Positions 34,040-63,694 of a DNA stretch of 64,000 bases are shown piece by piece; the first letter of the stretch is position 1, and the number at the start of each line of letters is the position of its first letter. The position numbers and the translations under genes were made by a program. The stretch covers positions 2,423,001 to 2,487,000 of the forward strand of contig OY987272.1 in assembly GCA_963920665.1 (NCBI GenBank), given 5' to 3'. The notes under the pieces were generated by a model that ran no database searches, was not told the origin of the DNA, and saw only the letters and a list, made by a program, of their open reading frames with translations. The DNA is from Straminergon stramineum. Lineage: Eukaryota; Streptophyta; Bryopsida; Hypnales; Calliergonaceae.

Positions 34040-36004
34040 AATTAACAAGTGGAAAAAAAGTATTGATGGTGACGGTGCGGGAGGGTGGGCTCACGTCGCG
34101 GGTGGCGCCCACATGTCGGCCCGGGTTGGGTCGAGTCCCGGACCGGGCCGGGCCAGGAGCAAGAGCTTCCTTGAGTGCCATCGCGGCGGAGGGAGTTGCG
34201 CCGGGGAAGAGAGTGAGCGCCTGATTTTGCTGCGAGCTTCAGAGTAAGCATTCCGCTCCTTCTTCGCATTGTCGTCCTCTTCGTTGTTGTCTCTACAATA
34301 CTTTCTCTGCTTCTACTTCTCTACTGCAACTTGGCTTCCCTGTGCATGCGCCCCCGTCTCTCTTCATCCTCCCTTCCGTAGCTGCTCTCCTCAGATCTAC
34401 TACCCTCTCTCTCTCTCCTTTCAGTTCCCCTGGCCGATCCATTCCATGCCGCCTCCAGGTACTCTTCGGTAGGGTTCCGCAAATGCCTGTCGCTTGTAAT
34501 GTGGCCTGTGGCTTGAGTGCATTTTATTTGGAAAGACTGTTGGCTGGTCGTGGTTTGCGGCGATCGTAATGCGACTTCAATTCTTGGTTAGATTGTTGTC
34601 CTCCCTTGCGGCTGAGGTTTGGTTTCTGCTTTCGCGACTCTGTTTCTTGTTTGATCGTCTGTTGAGGCTAGTCTTCTCGGATGAGTAGGCGAGTATGTGT
34701 CTGGATCGTCATTTCGCGTGCGGGATAGTGGTTTGGGAGTCCGGGATGGTGATTCATCAATGTGAGAGTCTGTGGCTAGGGAGGGCGCAGCAATGTGAGT
34801 ACTTTGAGTTCGGTGTGGACTGGAAATAGTGGTTGATAGGGGACGAGAGTGTTAGATGTGTGCATTTTGGTTTTGGATTGCGCATGCCGGGGAGAAGAAT
34901 GGTATCAGATTCTAGCTTGATTTGCTGACAATCAGGACTGGATGGCTGGGGACCTAAATGGCAATGCGATCTTGAGTGTGGCGATTGGAAGCATTGCTGA
35001 ATAATTGTGAGAAAAGAAAGAAAGTTCGTCGTTGTTGATCCGCTATTTGTTGTCCTGGTTCTGCTTTAACTAGAGATTTCTATTGAATTCCGTTACACGA
35101 AATGAATTTCGTGAATTTCGTGAGTCGTTATCACACTAGTTTTGATTAGCTGCAGGGGCTCAGAACGAGTTACCGAGGTGTGTTTGCTTGCGAAATTCAA
35201 GGTCCCTACGATTGTTCAGTTGCGTTCCAGCTAGAATGCGTCGCCGAACATTGAATGGTCTCTCTTGAGCATTTAGTTGAGAGAATGGATTATTTTACGG
35301 TCCTCCATCGTATTGAACTGGACAGAGGGCGGTGCTATCGAACTGGACAGAGGAGGGAAGTGAGACATAAACCCTGGACTGAGAAAGGAAATGTAGGGTG
35401 AAGGTCACATGCGCATTCACTGTACAAGTTATGTATCTTTTGTCAGTTCAAGACCCCTTCTCCTTCTGTCCAGAGCCAATAAACGGTGTTGTCTACTTTC
35501 TTGATTCTCCTTATTCATACAGATTCTACTTCAAATCCAACATTTGACGGCCCCGACGTTTGTCAATTTCTGTTTGCACGGAAAATTTGTTTATGGTGTT
35601 CAAGGTGTTCATACAAAATCATTGATGCTTTCGTGGACTGAAATGCAGGGATCTTAGATGAGAAATACAGTTGAATCCTTGAGGAAAGAAGGCGTGATTT
35701 CCTGAACCGCACCTATGAGACTGACTCTGGTGACCGTTCCGTGAAAGTGCTTCCAACATGGTATTTTGAGGCCAATATTATGGCGGGGTTTTGGTTTTCT
35801 CTGCCAAATCCAGATGTTCCTGGTTTCTGCTTACGAGTGGTCGACCAAATTGCAGGAATCTAGAATTGCCAAGATATGTAAATGACAAGGTGATTGACTG
35901 AAGATCAAGGAGGGTGATGTGACGATATCCTGAGGTTTCGTTCCATGATTTTACATATGCTTCTAGTTTTAATGCAAGTAACCTATGTCAAGTAGGTGGA
36001 CATC
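34040..36004 (+). promoter_or_regulatory. Promoter, leader and leader intron of the SPIRRIG-type gene
   Basis: A GC-rich block begins at about 34080 (GGCCCGGGTTGGGTCGAGT and GGACCGGGCCGGGCC), followed by pyrimidine-rich DNA with a CTCTCTCTCTCTC run near 34404. A donor (GCCTCCAG then GTACTCTT) at 34459 and an acceptor (GTCAAGTAG) at about 35996 would make a 1.5 kb leader intron ending shortly before the ATG at 36005. An upstream ATG near 34446 opens a uORF of 8 codons. The transcription start is not placed. Confidence 0.45.
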
Positions 36005-54217
<18,213 letters not shown>

Positions 54218-55300
54218 ATAGCACCGTCCCCTTGACCATTTCTATGTACAATTTTTATTTTTAAGTTCCATCCTTCATGGGCAAAGTTTCCTCTCTGCTT
54301 AAATTAAATGCACATGTTTCGGCTGAATTTTCTTTCATTTGCTGCATTGCTGGTCGAAGAGTCTCGCTAACTTGTTGTCATGATTTAAATCTTCAAGTAG
54401 TCGAGCACTGTACGATGTACTTGAAGCAAAGAAGGCTAGCCAAGGTGCAGAGTTCCGTAAGAGAAGGAAGTGAAATTGCAAGTCCAAAGAAAGAACTTAC
54501 TGAGTCGACCGCACTTCTGCCAAAACAGAGTGATAACATAGAGACAGGATGCAGAATTCTTAATTGTCAAATCAACGGTTAGCCTTCACGATGAACATAC
54601 TCAACAACCTCTCTGCAAATCCAGAAGCATTCACAAACCAAATCCTCGAGGTACAAACATCAACTTTAAACAAAAAATATGGTAAAATGTCTCACTATTT
54701 TACAGCTTAGAATGATTCCGGTCTTTACATCTGGCACCAAGCAAGCCAGCACAGGAATATAGTTTACAGTAAGCCACAACTCTGGGTTGCTTTCGACTCT
54801 CTGTCTCTGTTTTTCTATATACTCTTTACATGTAGTGAACAACAATATTGTGACATGCCAACCCAGTGTTGACAAATATATTCTCTTCCTCAGGCCAACT
54901 TCTAGCCGCAGAAAGTAGCAAATAACTCAAATATTATCACTACCGTCCTGCATATTGATTGTGTACGAAGCTTTTCTAATTGTTTTCCTCCAGTGCCATA
55001 TCAATGGCAGCAAGCCTGTATATTGGGAATTTGTAACATTTAAATCTCCCAAGTGTATTGAGTGTATGTAACATCTGAAAAAACCCTCACGTGACTCTTT
55101 AATTCCGAGTCCAACCCTCCTTCCATGTGGCAAAGTTCGTGGAAGGAGTAACTCTCAACAATCTCTTGACTCATGCTAGTCCTTCCACCGGAGTTTCTTT
55201 TCTCTTCTCCATTGAGGTGCCTAGAATGATCAATGCACCACCAAAAGGACAAAATTGCACCCCCATGGGCAAATGGGGACAGTCACCTTGGACAAATTGA
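54218..55300. other. 3' flank of the SPIRRIG-type gene
   Basis: Non-coding; short frames on both strands have no recognisable content. It should include the SPIRRIG 3' untranslated region and perhaps the 3' end of the convergent ERF transcript. Confidence 0.4.
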
Positions 55301-55314
55301 ACCCATAATGTTCA

Positions 55315-55690
55315 ACGACAAGACCTTCAACCATCAAATCCTTCAGTTCATCATCTATGAGACGAAAAAAACTGTGGATGATGAAGTAGACGATGTGCCA
55401 AGGTGTTGAGACCTTCAACCATCAATTACTCCAATTCAAGTCGAAACAATTGTAGATGATGGAGTCCCTGATGTTGAACGGTCTGACCTTCAGCCATCAA
55501 ATCCTCCAGTTCATCATCCACAAAACAAACGAATCCGGATGATGAAAGAAGAAAAATGTTTGAAAGGATAACCTCCAACCATCAAATCCTCCAATTCATC
55601 ACAAAACATCTCTACATTATGTAGAAGATGACGTTCACCAAAATCCTCAAGTCCATCATCCATAAGAAGGAAAAAAAGGAGCACCCTTGC
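55315..55690. repeat. Degenerate minisatellite, unit about 60-90 bp, five copies
   Basis: The word ACCTTCAACCATCAAATCCTCCA and variants start near 55323, 55411, 55486, 55571 and 55634. Each is followed by an AGTTCATCATC-type word and, in several copies, by an A-rich run and GGATGATGA. On the minus strand the units would read as variants of DELEDLMVEG, but the frame is broken between units. It lies between the convergent SPIRRIG-type and ERF genes. Confidence 0.7.
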
Positions 55691-55765
55691 TTGCAAAAGC
55701 TCCGTCGGATTTCATGGAACCCGATCAAAACTTATTGTGGGTGTTGGTGATGTTGAGAGACGGAA

Positions 55766-57103
55766 TCAATAGAACCCCACCGGCACTTGGTGTTGCCATT
55801 GATCTCCTCGACAAGAAGTAGACGGCCTCTTCAAACTCTGCTCCCACAACGAGCTCTCCGCCGCCCAGGTGCGCGCTCTCTTCTGCCCAGTCAAGCGACT
55901 GTAAGCTTCCAAGTCCACCAACGGATTCCCGCTTGGGATCTGCGCGGCTATGGCGTCATGGTAGCCATAGCCAAATCCAGGAGTCAGATGATTCGCAAGC
56001 TCTTCATAGTACGGCGGCACCGCCGCAATGCGTTGCCTTGCAGTCCCCAGAAGCTGCGCCATTTGCATATACGGCGCCAACGCGGGCGAGGAGGAGGCTT
56101 CCTGCAACCGCTGCAACCACAGAGCCGCAAGCAGCTCCGAATGGCCATGGCCATGGCTTTGGGTATGGCCAGGCTGTTGCTGCTGCTTGGGCAAGGGCCG
56201 CGACTGGGAAGAGCATCCGGAGCCAGCTACATCCACATGGTCCCCATTCTTCGACGCCATAGAAGCCGCGTACACGTTCGCCTTCAAGGGGAAATTCAGC
56301 AAGGCCTTGCACCCCCGCATCTCGAACGCCGCCTGATCGTAAGCGCACGCCGCGTCGAACGCTGTGTCGTACGTCCCCAGCCAAATCCTGGCGCCGTTCT
56401 GTGCAGAGTCGCGAATCTCAGCGGCGAATTTGCCCCAGGGACGTCTTCTCACGCCGCGGTAGTTCAACGACCGGGGAGGCTTCGCGGGGGTGACTGGAAC
56501 TGTAATCGACTTCGAGGAAGAAGCTTCTTCAGAGGGGTAGCCGCCATAGCCATTCCCGTCCTCGCGTAATACACTCTGCAGAAACATGCTGTCGGCCTCG
56601 GAGTCCTTTGATGAAGATGATGTCTTCGTGGCTGTGATTGTGGAAGGACTGGGCTCTGACCGTGATAGCAAGTAACTCGAAGGTAAGGCGAGATTCGGCA
56701 GCGGACGACCCGTACGGTTACTGATCACTGGAGGGCGATCTTCCACGGGGATGAATCCAAAACCAACCGCGTCGAGAATCTCGCTGGTGGACTCACTTGA
56801 GTCCCGAATAGGATCCTGAATTGGGTCCCGAGCTGATCCCCATGTCAGAGCTGGCTCCGTGTCCTTGTTGCCCTTCGGCGATGGCAGCGGGGATGGCATC
56901 CGTGACGGCATGGGCGACATCATGGGGGAGACTAAGCTCTTGAAGAAAGCCTCAGGGCTCATGTCGTAGTTGAGGTGCTCGTTCCACTGCGGAAAAAAAT
57001 GCTCCTCGGGAAGACAATTGTCGTCATCTTCAAGTAAGTAATGGCGGAACTCTTCGATCATGCCTCGTCTCTGTGTTCGTGTCTCCGCCACTCCAACCGC
57101 CAT
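55766..57103 (-). CDS. AP2/ERF-family transcription factor (single AP2 domain, ERF type)
   Basis: ERF proteins bind GCC-box or related promoter elements through one AP2 domain and act in hormone and stress responses. The intronless frame encodes 445 residues. Seen: the AP2 domain at about residues 214-273, beginning [20 protein letters not shown], continuing [20 protein letters not shown] and ending [14 protein letters not shown]. Ala and Asp in AAEIRD are the ERF-type rather than DREB-type pattern. Upstream are an acidic stretch ([14 protein letters not shown]), a run of Ser-Pro/Met-Pro repeats (about residues 60-76) and a Ser-rich linker; downstream are a Gln/His-rich stretch ([16 protein letters not shown]) and a long tail. 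The nearest group by the YDQAAF and LNFPL pattern is group IX-like, but that is not certain. The first true ATG (57103) is used because the longer frame opens with TTG. Confidence 0.92.
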   Translation of the reverse strand: MAVGVAETRTQRRGMIEEFRHYLLEDDDNCLPEEHFFPQWNEHLNYDMSPEAFFKSLVSPMMSPMPSRMPSPLPSPKGNKDTEPALTWGSARDPIQDPIRDSSESTSEILDAVGFGFIPVEDRPPVISNRTGRPLPNLALPSSYLLSRSEPSPSTITATKTSSSSKDSEADSMFLQSVLREDGNGYGGYPSEEASSSKSITVPVTPAKPPRSLNYRGVRRRPWGKFAAEIRDSAQNGARIWLGTYDTAFDAACAYDQAAFEMRGCKALLNFPLKANVYAASMASKNGDHVDVAGSGCSSQSRPLPKQQQQPGHTQSHGHGHSELLAALWLQRLQEASSSPALAPYMQMAQLLGTARQRIAAVPPYYEELANHLTPGFGYGYHDAIAAQIPSGNPLVDLEAYSRLTGQKRARTWAAESSLWEQSLKRPSTSCRGDQWQHQVPVGFY

Positions 57104-57390
57104 CACTGCAACCCAATCTGGCAACTCAAATTCACCAGTTCTAGCAAGACGTGAGATCGATCGAGTAAATTAAACTAAAAAGTCTCCATGGAAATTCCTT
57201 TGAATTCACTACTGCGCCCTGTCGATCAGTGGATTGCGTTCGATCGATTCTTCGCTCAGGTTGATCAGTTCGATCACTGCAAAGTGCGGACTTCAGAATA
57301 CTAGCAAGTGCCGCAGGAGATGAGTACGAGGAGAACAAGAAGCTAGATATTCTCGCTAGATGTTATGCAACTTGATCAGCCCTGAAGTGG

Positions 57391-57400
57391 CCATATATGA
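57391..57400 (-). promoter_or_regulatory. Possible TATA box of the ERF gene
   Basis: TCATATATGG on the minus strand lies about 290 bases upstream of the ERF ATG in otherwise mixed-composition DNA. It would place transcription start near 57360 and a leader of about 250 bases. The evidence is the motif and its position only. Confidence 0.3.
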
Positions 57401-58703
57401 GCGGGTTGAGGAATCACGCTTCCGATGTACGTACGTTGGGTGGACCGGGACTGGACCCCACGGGAAAAATTTACCGAATTTCGAGTGCGTCTAATTGATA
57501 TGAGGGTATTCAGCTTAGTAGCAGAGGTGTATAATAAGTGTCATGATTCATGGAGCTCCTTTGGGTGTTGACATGGAAGTGCGGTAGAGTTGACGGGTGG
57601 ACTAGTGGGAGACTTACTTTTGACACTTCTGTTCCTTTCTTTGGGTTTGCCACCCGAGGTGGTTAGATTTCACTGTTCCGAAGTTTTGTTTGCTTAACTT
57701 CCCAGCTAGCAAGCACCTCATCAGTAGGCTCTTCCGCTTGTGATTGGGATTCATGCAGCTGGGATCTTGAAATCATGACCCTTAATTTCGGGGTCAGCAT
57801 ATTATGCTCCACAGTTGTATTGTAGTGCAGCCGACAGTCTGGAATGTGCTGCTTGCGTAGCTGCGCTGCGCTGGTGGTCTCTCTGTACTCCCGGCCAAGT
57901 CGTCTGGCAAGCGTGCGAGTTTGGGTCATTTATCTAGACACTGTGTGCAGGGGTTATAGACAAAGACTTAAAACTGCTTATCAAATTGATTTCGGGTTAC
58001 GGAATCGATAAAATTGGGGACAGGAATCAGAGCGGTCAACAAAGATTCAGCTTTTAAAGGTTGTATGAAACGTCATTATGTAATTCGTCTTGAAAGGGAC
58101 AGGAGGAGCCTAGCTAGTACGTACAAGTTGTTCATGCACTGCTGTCCATACAAACACAGCCTACGTCTAAAGGGGAGTCAACAAAGACACCATCGATCAA
58201 TGGGGAGATCGATATGAAACCACAACTGTTATATCTCCACCATTCAAGCTTGTAGATTGACCCAACCAAAAAAAAGACAGACCTTAGTTGAATGAATGAA
58301 TGTTGAACCTGGGCAGGACTGAAGTAAATGAGTCGTACTTGGCATCATCACTTGCCCAGCAAAATGTTTGTGACTGCAAAAGGGGTTCAAAAGGGGTGTG
58401 AAAAAACACCCAGTAACGTTTTCTCTTTCTTTTTCTGCACCCAGGTTATTTGTTGAAGTTGGTTGCACCATCATATCATGCATGGCTACTTTTTTTGTGT
58501 GTCAAAAGCCCCCACACTTGCTTTGGGATTTAAAAACAAATACTTTGTATGTGCAAAAAAACAGCTCATAATTTGTTGTCTTCTTGACCAATATGAAAAG
58601 AGATATGCATTCTGTTGTGAGTCCGAGGGCAAATGAAAACACCCTCATGCATTAATGGTAAAGGACAGAATAGTACAGTACTTTTTACCACGGTTGGGAC
58701 TTC

Positions 58704-58743
58704 GGACAATGGCATGGACAATGGCATGGACAATGGCAATGGA
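58704..58743. repeat. 12-bp tandem repeat, three copies
   Basis: GGACAATGGCAT is repeated head to tail about three times, the last copy diverging into GGCAATGGAAT. Confidence 0.85.
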
Positions 58744-59208
58744 ATGTATTTTAACTTCCCTTTGTGTGGAAAGCTTAAGGTAGAAGCACACAAATGTAAC
58801 ACGAGTCATTTATGGACACTTAAAAAACATTTTAAATTCAAGCGCTTGTGGACTCAAAGTAGACAAGAGGGGTTCTAAAGTAGACATATGGGGGTTCAAG
58901 AAGTAGCCAATCACCCACACTTGATCCAAGTTTAGAGTGTGTTGCTTTGGGGTGTTTTTGTGCCCACTTTGGTGTTAGTCTAGTGTCCACAGTAGATACA
59001 TCTATGAAGTTCTTTTCAAAAATTCATATAATATTCATACAAGCTCATAAAATCAATTGTGTTGGCTTCCTAAACCATTTCCTAACACAAACACATAATT
59101 TTTTCTTGTATGCACCCTCCATATCAAGAGATCCAAAATAAATGTCTCATTTTCGTGCTTCTACTGTAGCATTAGTGAAGATCAAGACAGTGAGGATGGT
59201 GCTAATAC

Positions 59209-59275
59209 TACTTATAATTATTATCATCATTATTATAATTCTTATGATTATTATAGTAATGAGAATAATCTACAA
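59209..59275. repeat. ATT/ATC-rich microsatellite
   Basis: An interrupted run of ATT, ATC and ATA triplets (TTATTATCATCATTATTATA and onward). Simple sequence, no coding value. Confidence 0.7.
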
Positions 59276-59325
59276 CACATACTTGAACAAATCACCAAGT
59301 AACTTTGCCAAAAACATACTCCCTC

Positions 59326-59375
59326 TATCCCAAAATAATCTTGTTGGACAAAATGTTCTACAATATGGCTAAAAA
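59326..59375 (+). repeat. Solo Stowaway-like terminal sequence
   Basis: TACTCCCTCTATCCCAAAAT has the CTCCCTC(C/T)-type terminal motif and TA start of Stowaway MITEs. I could not find a matching inverted end downstream, so it is either a truncated element or chance. Confidence 0.35.
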
Positions 59376-60077
59376 TGACATTTAAAAAAATGTTTTGCGC
59401 TATAAGTAGAGTTTGTTGCACTCCTAGCATCCCAAAAACTTTGAGTTTCAAAGAACTTTGATATGCAATTAAAAAATTTGTAGATTCCATCAATGTAGTT
59501 AGATTTGTACCAATGCTATCAACAATATTTTTTTTATAAACTTTGAAAGGAAAATTTCAAAATTCCTTCTAAACTTGATTACAATAAAAATAGTATTATT
59601 ATTTGAGTAAAATTTGTTGACAAAATGAGGTTCTCTTCACATGGTGATCTTTTGAAAAAAATTGTTCTTAAAATCTATGACCTCATTTTTGCAAATCCAA
59701 ATTTGACCTACAGTTAATGCAATTTTGGCTTGGTCAACCACTTGACATACTTGCACATTTGTAATTTCAAAAAAATACGTACTCTAGTAACACCAAATCC
59801 AACCACTAAATAGGACAACAATTTGATAAAGAATCTCCATAAATTACAATAACTTTCATCCAAGCAATAATGAGGATGAAACTTGAGTTTCAATGTGTTC
59901 ATTGTCCAAAAAGTGGACGTCAAAGTGGTTCAAGGTTAAGTATCTGTCAAACTTGGGATCAAGCTTCAATAATCAATGGGTACAGTATAAGTTAGGTTCT
60001 CATATCTTGAACATAATTGATAGTGAATTTTACATGAAGACTCTAATTGAATCCATCAATTTTGTTCATTTTGATCA

Positions 60078-61010
60078 ATAAACCTCTAAAGTTCCAAGAT
60101 CTTTTTTTAATCAAAAACTACTCACAACTTCCATTTCTTTTGCAATTTATAAAGAGCAAAAAACTTTAAGAATTAATTTTATTTCAGCATATCTAACCAT
60201 AGGATTTTGCACTCGACTACTAAAAAAATATTTGGAAGAAATTTCAAAAACTTTGACATCATAGATTTCAAGATACATGCATTAAAAGTAATGAAATCTA
60301 GTTTAATTATTTGCACCTTATTCAATTCAATTTTGTGAATTTGAATCCTTTTAGCTTCAATTTTTGCGCTACTAGTTTGAATTTTTAATGAAGAATTGAG
60401 TTGAGAGTCTAGGAAAACAAACCCAGAAAAAAACGTTTAATTCTCATTCATTAGTAAATTATTAGGTAGAGATAGATTCAAGATTGAAGGGGGAAATGAA
60501 CCGTTAATAGCTCTATGATGGAATTGAAACACACCAATCACAATGTCAAGATTATTCTAACAAGAAATATTAACCTTGTAAAACTTTCTTTTGAAAAGTT
60601 GTAAAAATTGAATTCAAAAATGAAACCTCTGAGATATTTATTCAAGCAAATGCTTTGATTGCCTAAAAAATAAGATTGTCCATGGCTTTAACATCACTAA
60701 TCCAAATGTAATGAATCAAAGCTTCCCATATTACTACTTCAATGAAAATCAATATAATCTATGAGAAACAATTTTCTTTTAAATTACTTCCAATTTTCAA
60801 AAATTTTTTTTTTTGGCCTACCAAACTAAAATTTATACCATAACTTTTGATATTGGGGACCGATTGAAATAAAAATTATATTCTCCAAAAGTTAATTTTT
60901 TTATCTTTATAAAATAATTCAAGAAATCATAATGAATATTGAGACTATAGCATCCTAGTACTCAAAATCCATTTTGTTCTCCAAGGGGACAATGGGACTT
61001 TAGGGGTAGA
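60078..61010 (-). mobile_element. Family 2 dispersed element, copy C (best preserved)
   Basis: Read on the minus strand, it follows copy A (4418-5335) block by block: CCCTAAAGTCCCATTG at the start, then GAAACAATTTTC-type, TTACATTTGGATTAGTG, GTGTGTTTCAATTCC, CTCTCAACTCAATTCTTC, TATGGTTAGATATGCT and an end GGAACTTTAGAGG. The two ends (CCTCTAAAGTTCCA on plus and CCCTAAAGTCCCA on minus) are near-identical, which indicates short terminal inverted repeats. No long frame remains, so it is non-autonomous. Confidence 0.65.
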
Positions 61011-63470
61011 GAAGAATACAAAATAAATAGTTCTTTCCTATATGCAAATGAAATTATGGAATCAAAGTGTATATTCTTTATGAAATTTTGGTGAAACAAA
61101 TCATTTTGGAATGCTTTGTATCTTTGAATTTCTTAGATTAGGATTTTTCATCATAGTGTACAATTTATAAATTATTTTTTAAATATATAATTTTAAATAA
61201 TTCACATCTAAGGACTCATATCCAATAGGGGTATCAAAATTATGTTCTTTGAAAACAAATGCTTGTTTTCTAGTAATTTGTGTAAATAAGACACACAACT
61301 TATCATTTTCTCTCTCTATTTTGTATATTTTTATATTTTTATTTATTTATATTCAAATAAACTTGGAAGTGAAGAAATTCATTTCAACTTAATGAAGTCA
61401 TGCATATCTTTTATTTGAGAGTTGCATTCTTTTAGTAAATTTACATGATTTGAAATGGTATATTCCAAATTCGATTTTCATCCCACGCAGTTTAAACTAT
61501 AGAAATGCCAAATAGGACAAGTGTACATTTCAGATTGCATTGTTTAAATTGTAAAAGTTCCAAAATATGTGAAATGGAACCATTTTAACGAAATTCCCCG
61601 TCTCTTATCCTAACCTTGGGTTTATTTCAATTTGAATATTCAGTAGAATTGTAAGCATTAAAATAAATCATATTACAGACAATTAAGAGGTGCAACCATG
61701 CAACCTTTACATTGCTATAGTTTTGTGGAATGTTATATATATACATGAAGTAACTCCTTTTCCAAAAGTATTGCATGAATTCCAAACCAATGTTGTTTTC
61801 ATTAGTTGCCTCAAAAATTGAGATTACACCAAAAAAAAATTGAAGAATTACTATTGTTTATTTTTATTTCAATATTTCAAAATTATTTTTTCACTTGAAT
61901 GTGCCAAGCAATCAATGTTTATACCTAATTCTTGTGCTCATTTCTTATTTGTTGTCATACAATTGAATGAGTTTATATGGCTAAATACTACAAAATCATT
62001 TGTTTTGCAATGACAATTATGCACAAATTACTTTATGTAACAAATGATACAATTTTAGAAGATGTAATGATAATTTGAATAACATTTCCATATACATTTT
62101 CTTCTTATTACTTATTTATCTTGATGGATGGATAAGAGTGCAAGAAAACTTTATTGTGTGAGAGATCTCATGTTTGTGAAGTAAACACTTATGGATGGTG
62201 CAACCAAAGTACAAGACCCAAAAACATCCCTATTCAATTAGTTCATTTTGGGTTCACCTCTTATTCTAAATCCAATTTTGTCATGTTGCATCCCAATGTA
62301 GTGAGAATTGGCAAGGGACTATAATATGGCAATTCAATGTGGAATATTGCTTTGTAATCCCTATGCATGACAAAAGGTTCATTCACTATTCCACAATCTG
62401 AAAGACTACTCTTGAATTATCATTGCAATTGTGTATGGAATTAATGAGCTACATTAACATTCAAGTGGTCAGGAATAGTTCCCCCTTAACCCATAAATGC
62501 CCAAGGCTATTTTTGAGCTTCTAAAAATTTGCTCTAAATTGAACAAAAACCCATCATTTTGAAAAGTTGTATTAATATTTTTAATTTTTAACCATATAAA
62601 TTCAAACTAGACATGTTAGTGATCACATAGGAAAAGAAAACACAACAATATCACTTATGGAATGAAAGATTATAATGTTTGATTATAAGGGTGTTAAAAC
62701 CGCAAAATTTTTAACATCCTCTTTTCACATGTCAAATCCAAAAAGTTGGTCACCAAAAAAATAAGAGGTTAAAGAGCCTAACATGCATAACCCCAATCAA
62801 TTTTTGGCTTCTCAAAATCTACTCTACAATTTTTTTAAATGAATTTCAAATGTGATTTTTTCTCCAAGATCTAGCATGTATTTGAGGCTCATTTCCAAGA
62901 GCCCCCAACACTATGGAAAGTCAAGATTGCGGTGGACACCCTTGCACAGAATCTTGAATAGAAAAATCATAATCATTCATTTTCAAAATCAGATTTTTGA
63001 TGCTAAAACTCAACTTCAAAAAGAATTTTTCAAAAATATAAACCACTCAAAATAGAAAATTGGTTACGTATTATCAATTGCTTCAAAGTATTGTCAACAC
63101 CAAAATTTAGTACCTCAAGCATTTTAGGTATAGACAACAATGGAAAGTTGTATGATTTTGCATTCATTTGACAACCTATAATACATGTGTCTTTTGGGGG
63201 TCTTAAAAATGAGTTGACCAATACTAATACATGTAAACATTTTTTGATATGCTATTCAATTGCTTTAAGAAATTATGAATCTGATACATCTAAATATATG
63301 CAACGACCGAGGGAAAAATTGACAAGTGCATGTTAAAACAAAGAAAAAAAATGAGAACACCAGTCACAACATTCCAACACTTTGTCACGCTAATGGAAAA
63401 CTAATTTCAATTTGTTGGAGCCATACCAAAATCATACACAATATAAAATGGAATGATTGGTGTAGTGCAA
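61011..63470. other. AT-rich intergenic DNA, no gene seen
   Basis: Very AT-rich and stop-rich in all frames. Two related stretches (about 62490-62560 and 62775-62840, sharing a CTTCTAAAAATTTGCTCTA / CTTCTCAAAATCTACTCTA block) hint at another diverged repeat. No RNA gene recognised. Confidence 0.5.
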
Positions 63471-63479
63471 CTTGAATCT

Positions 63480-63625
63480 TAACCCCATAAGGATGTTGCT
63501 AACCATAATGGTCCGATGGATGACTTCATTCTTGACAATAGAAAAAGAGAATGCACCTATTGGTCCAATAATTGGAGAATTTTGATAACTACCTTGGTTA
63601 TGGGAGTTGCATCCTGTCATTCAAA
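63480..63625 (-). repeat. Inverted relative of the foldback copy A centre
   Basis: On the minus strand, AACCAAGGTAGTTATCAAAA, then CCAATAGGTGCATTCTC, runs in the same order as ACCAAGGAAGTCATCAAAA and AATAGGTGCATTCTT at 4112-4165. The stretch lies just left of foldback copy C. Confidence 0.55.
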
Positions 63626-63694
63626 CCTCAAATAGTGTGGTGTGCCAATATAGTATTTGTGTGTTGTTGTTCTTGAACTAGTTCTTTTAGTATC

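Larger units (their letters stand above)
57420..60070. other. Intergenic DNA upstream of the ERF gene
   Basis: Mixed composition to about 58900 (probably ERF upstream region), then AT-rich. No convincing gene. It contains a 12-bp tandem repeat (58704-58743), an ATT-rich microsatellite (59209-59275) and a Stowaway-like end near 59326. Confidence 0.45.

Noticed and set aside
55787..56569. 260-codon plus-strand open frame
   Set aside because: It is antisense to the ERF coding sequence, which has a clear AP2 domain; the frame is open only because the ERF gene is GC-rich.
57663..57929. 88-codon minus-strand frame upstream of the ERF gene
   Set aside because: It has a true ATG, but no domain, no conserved motif and no sign of splicing context; probably chance.
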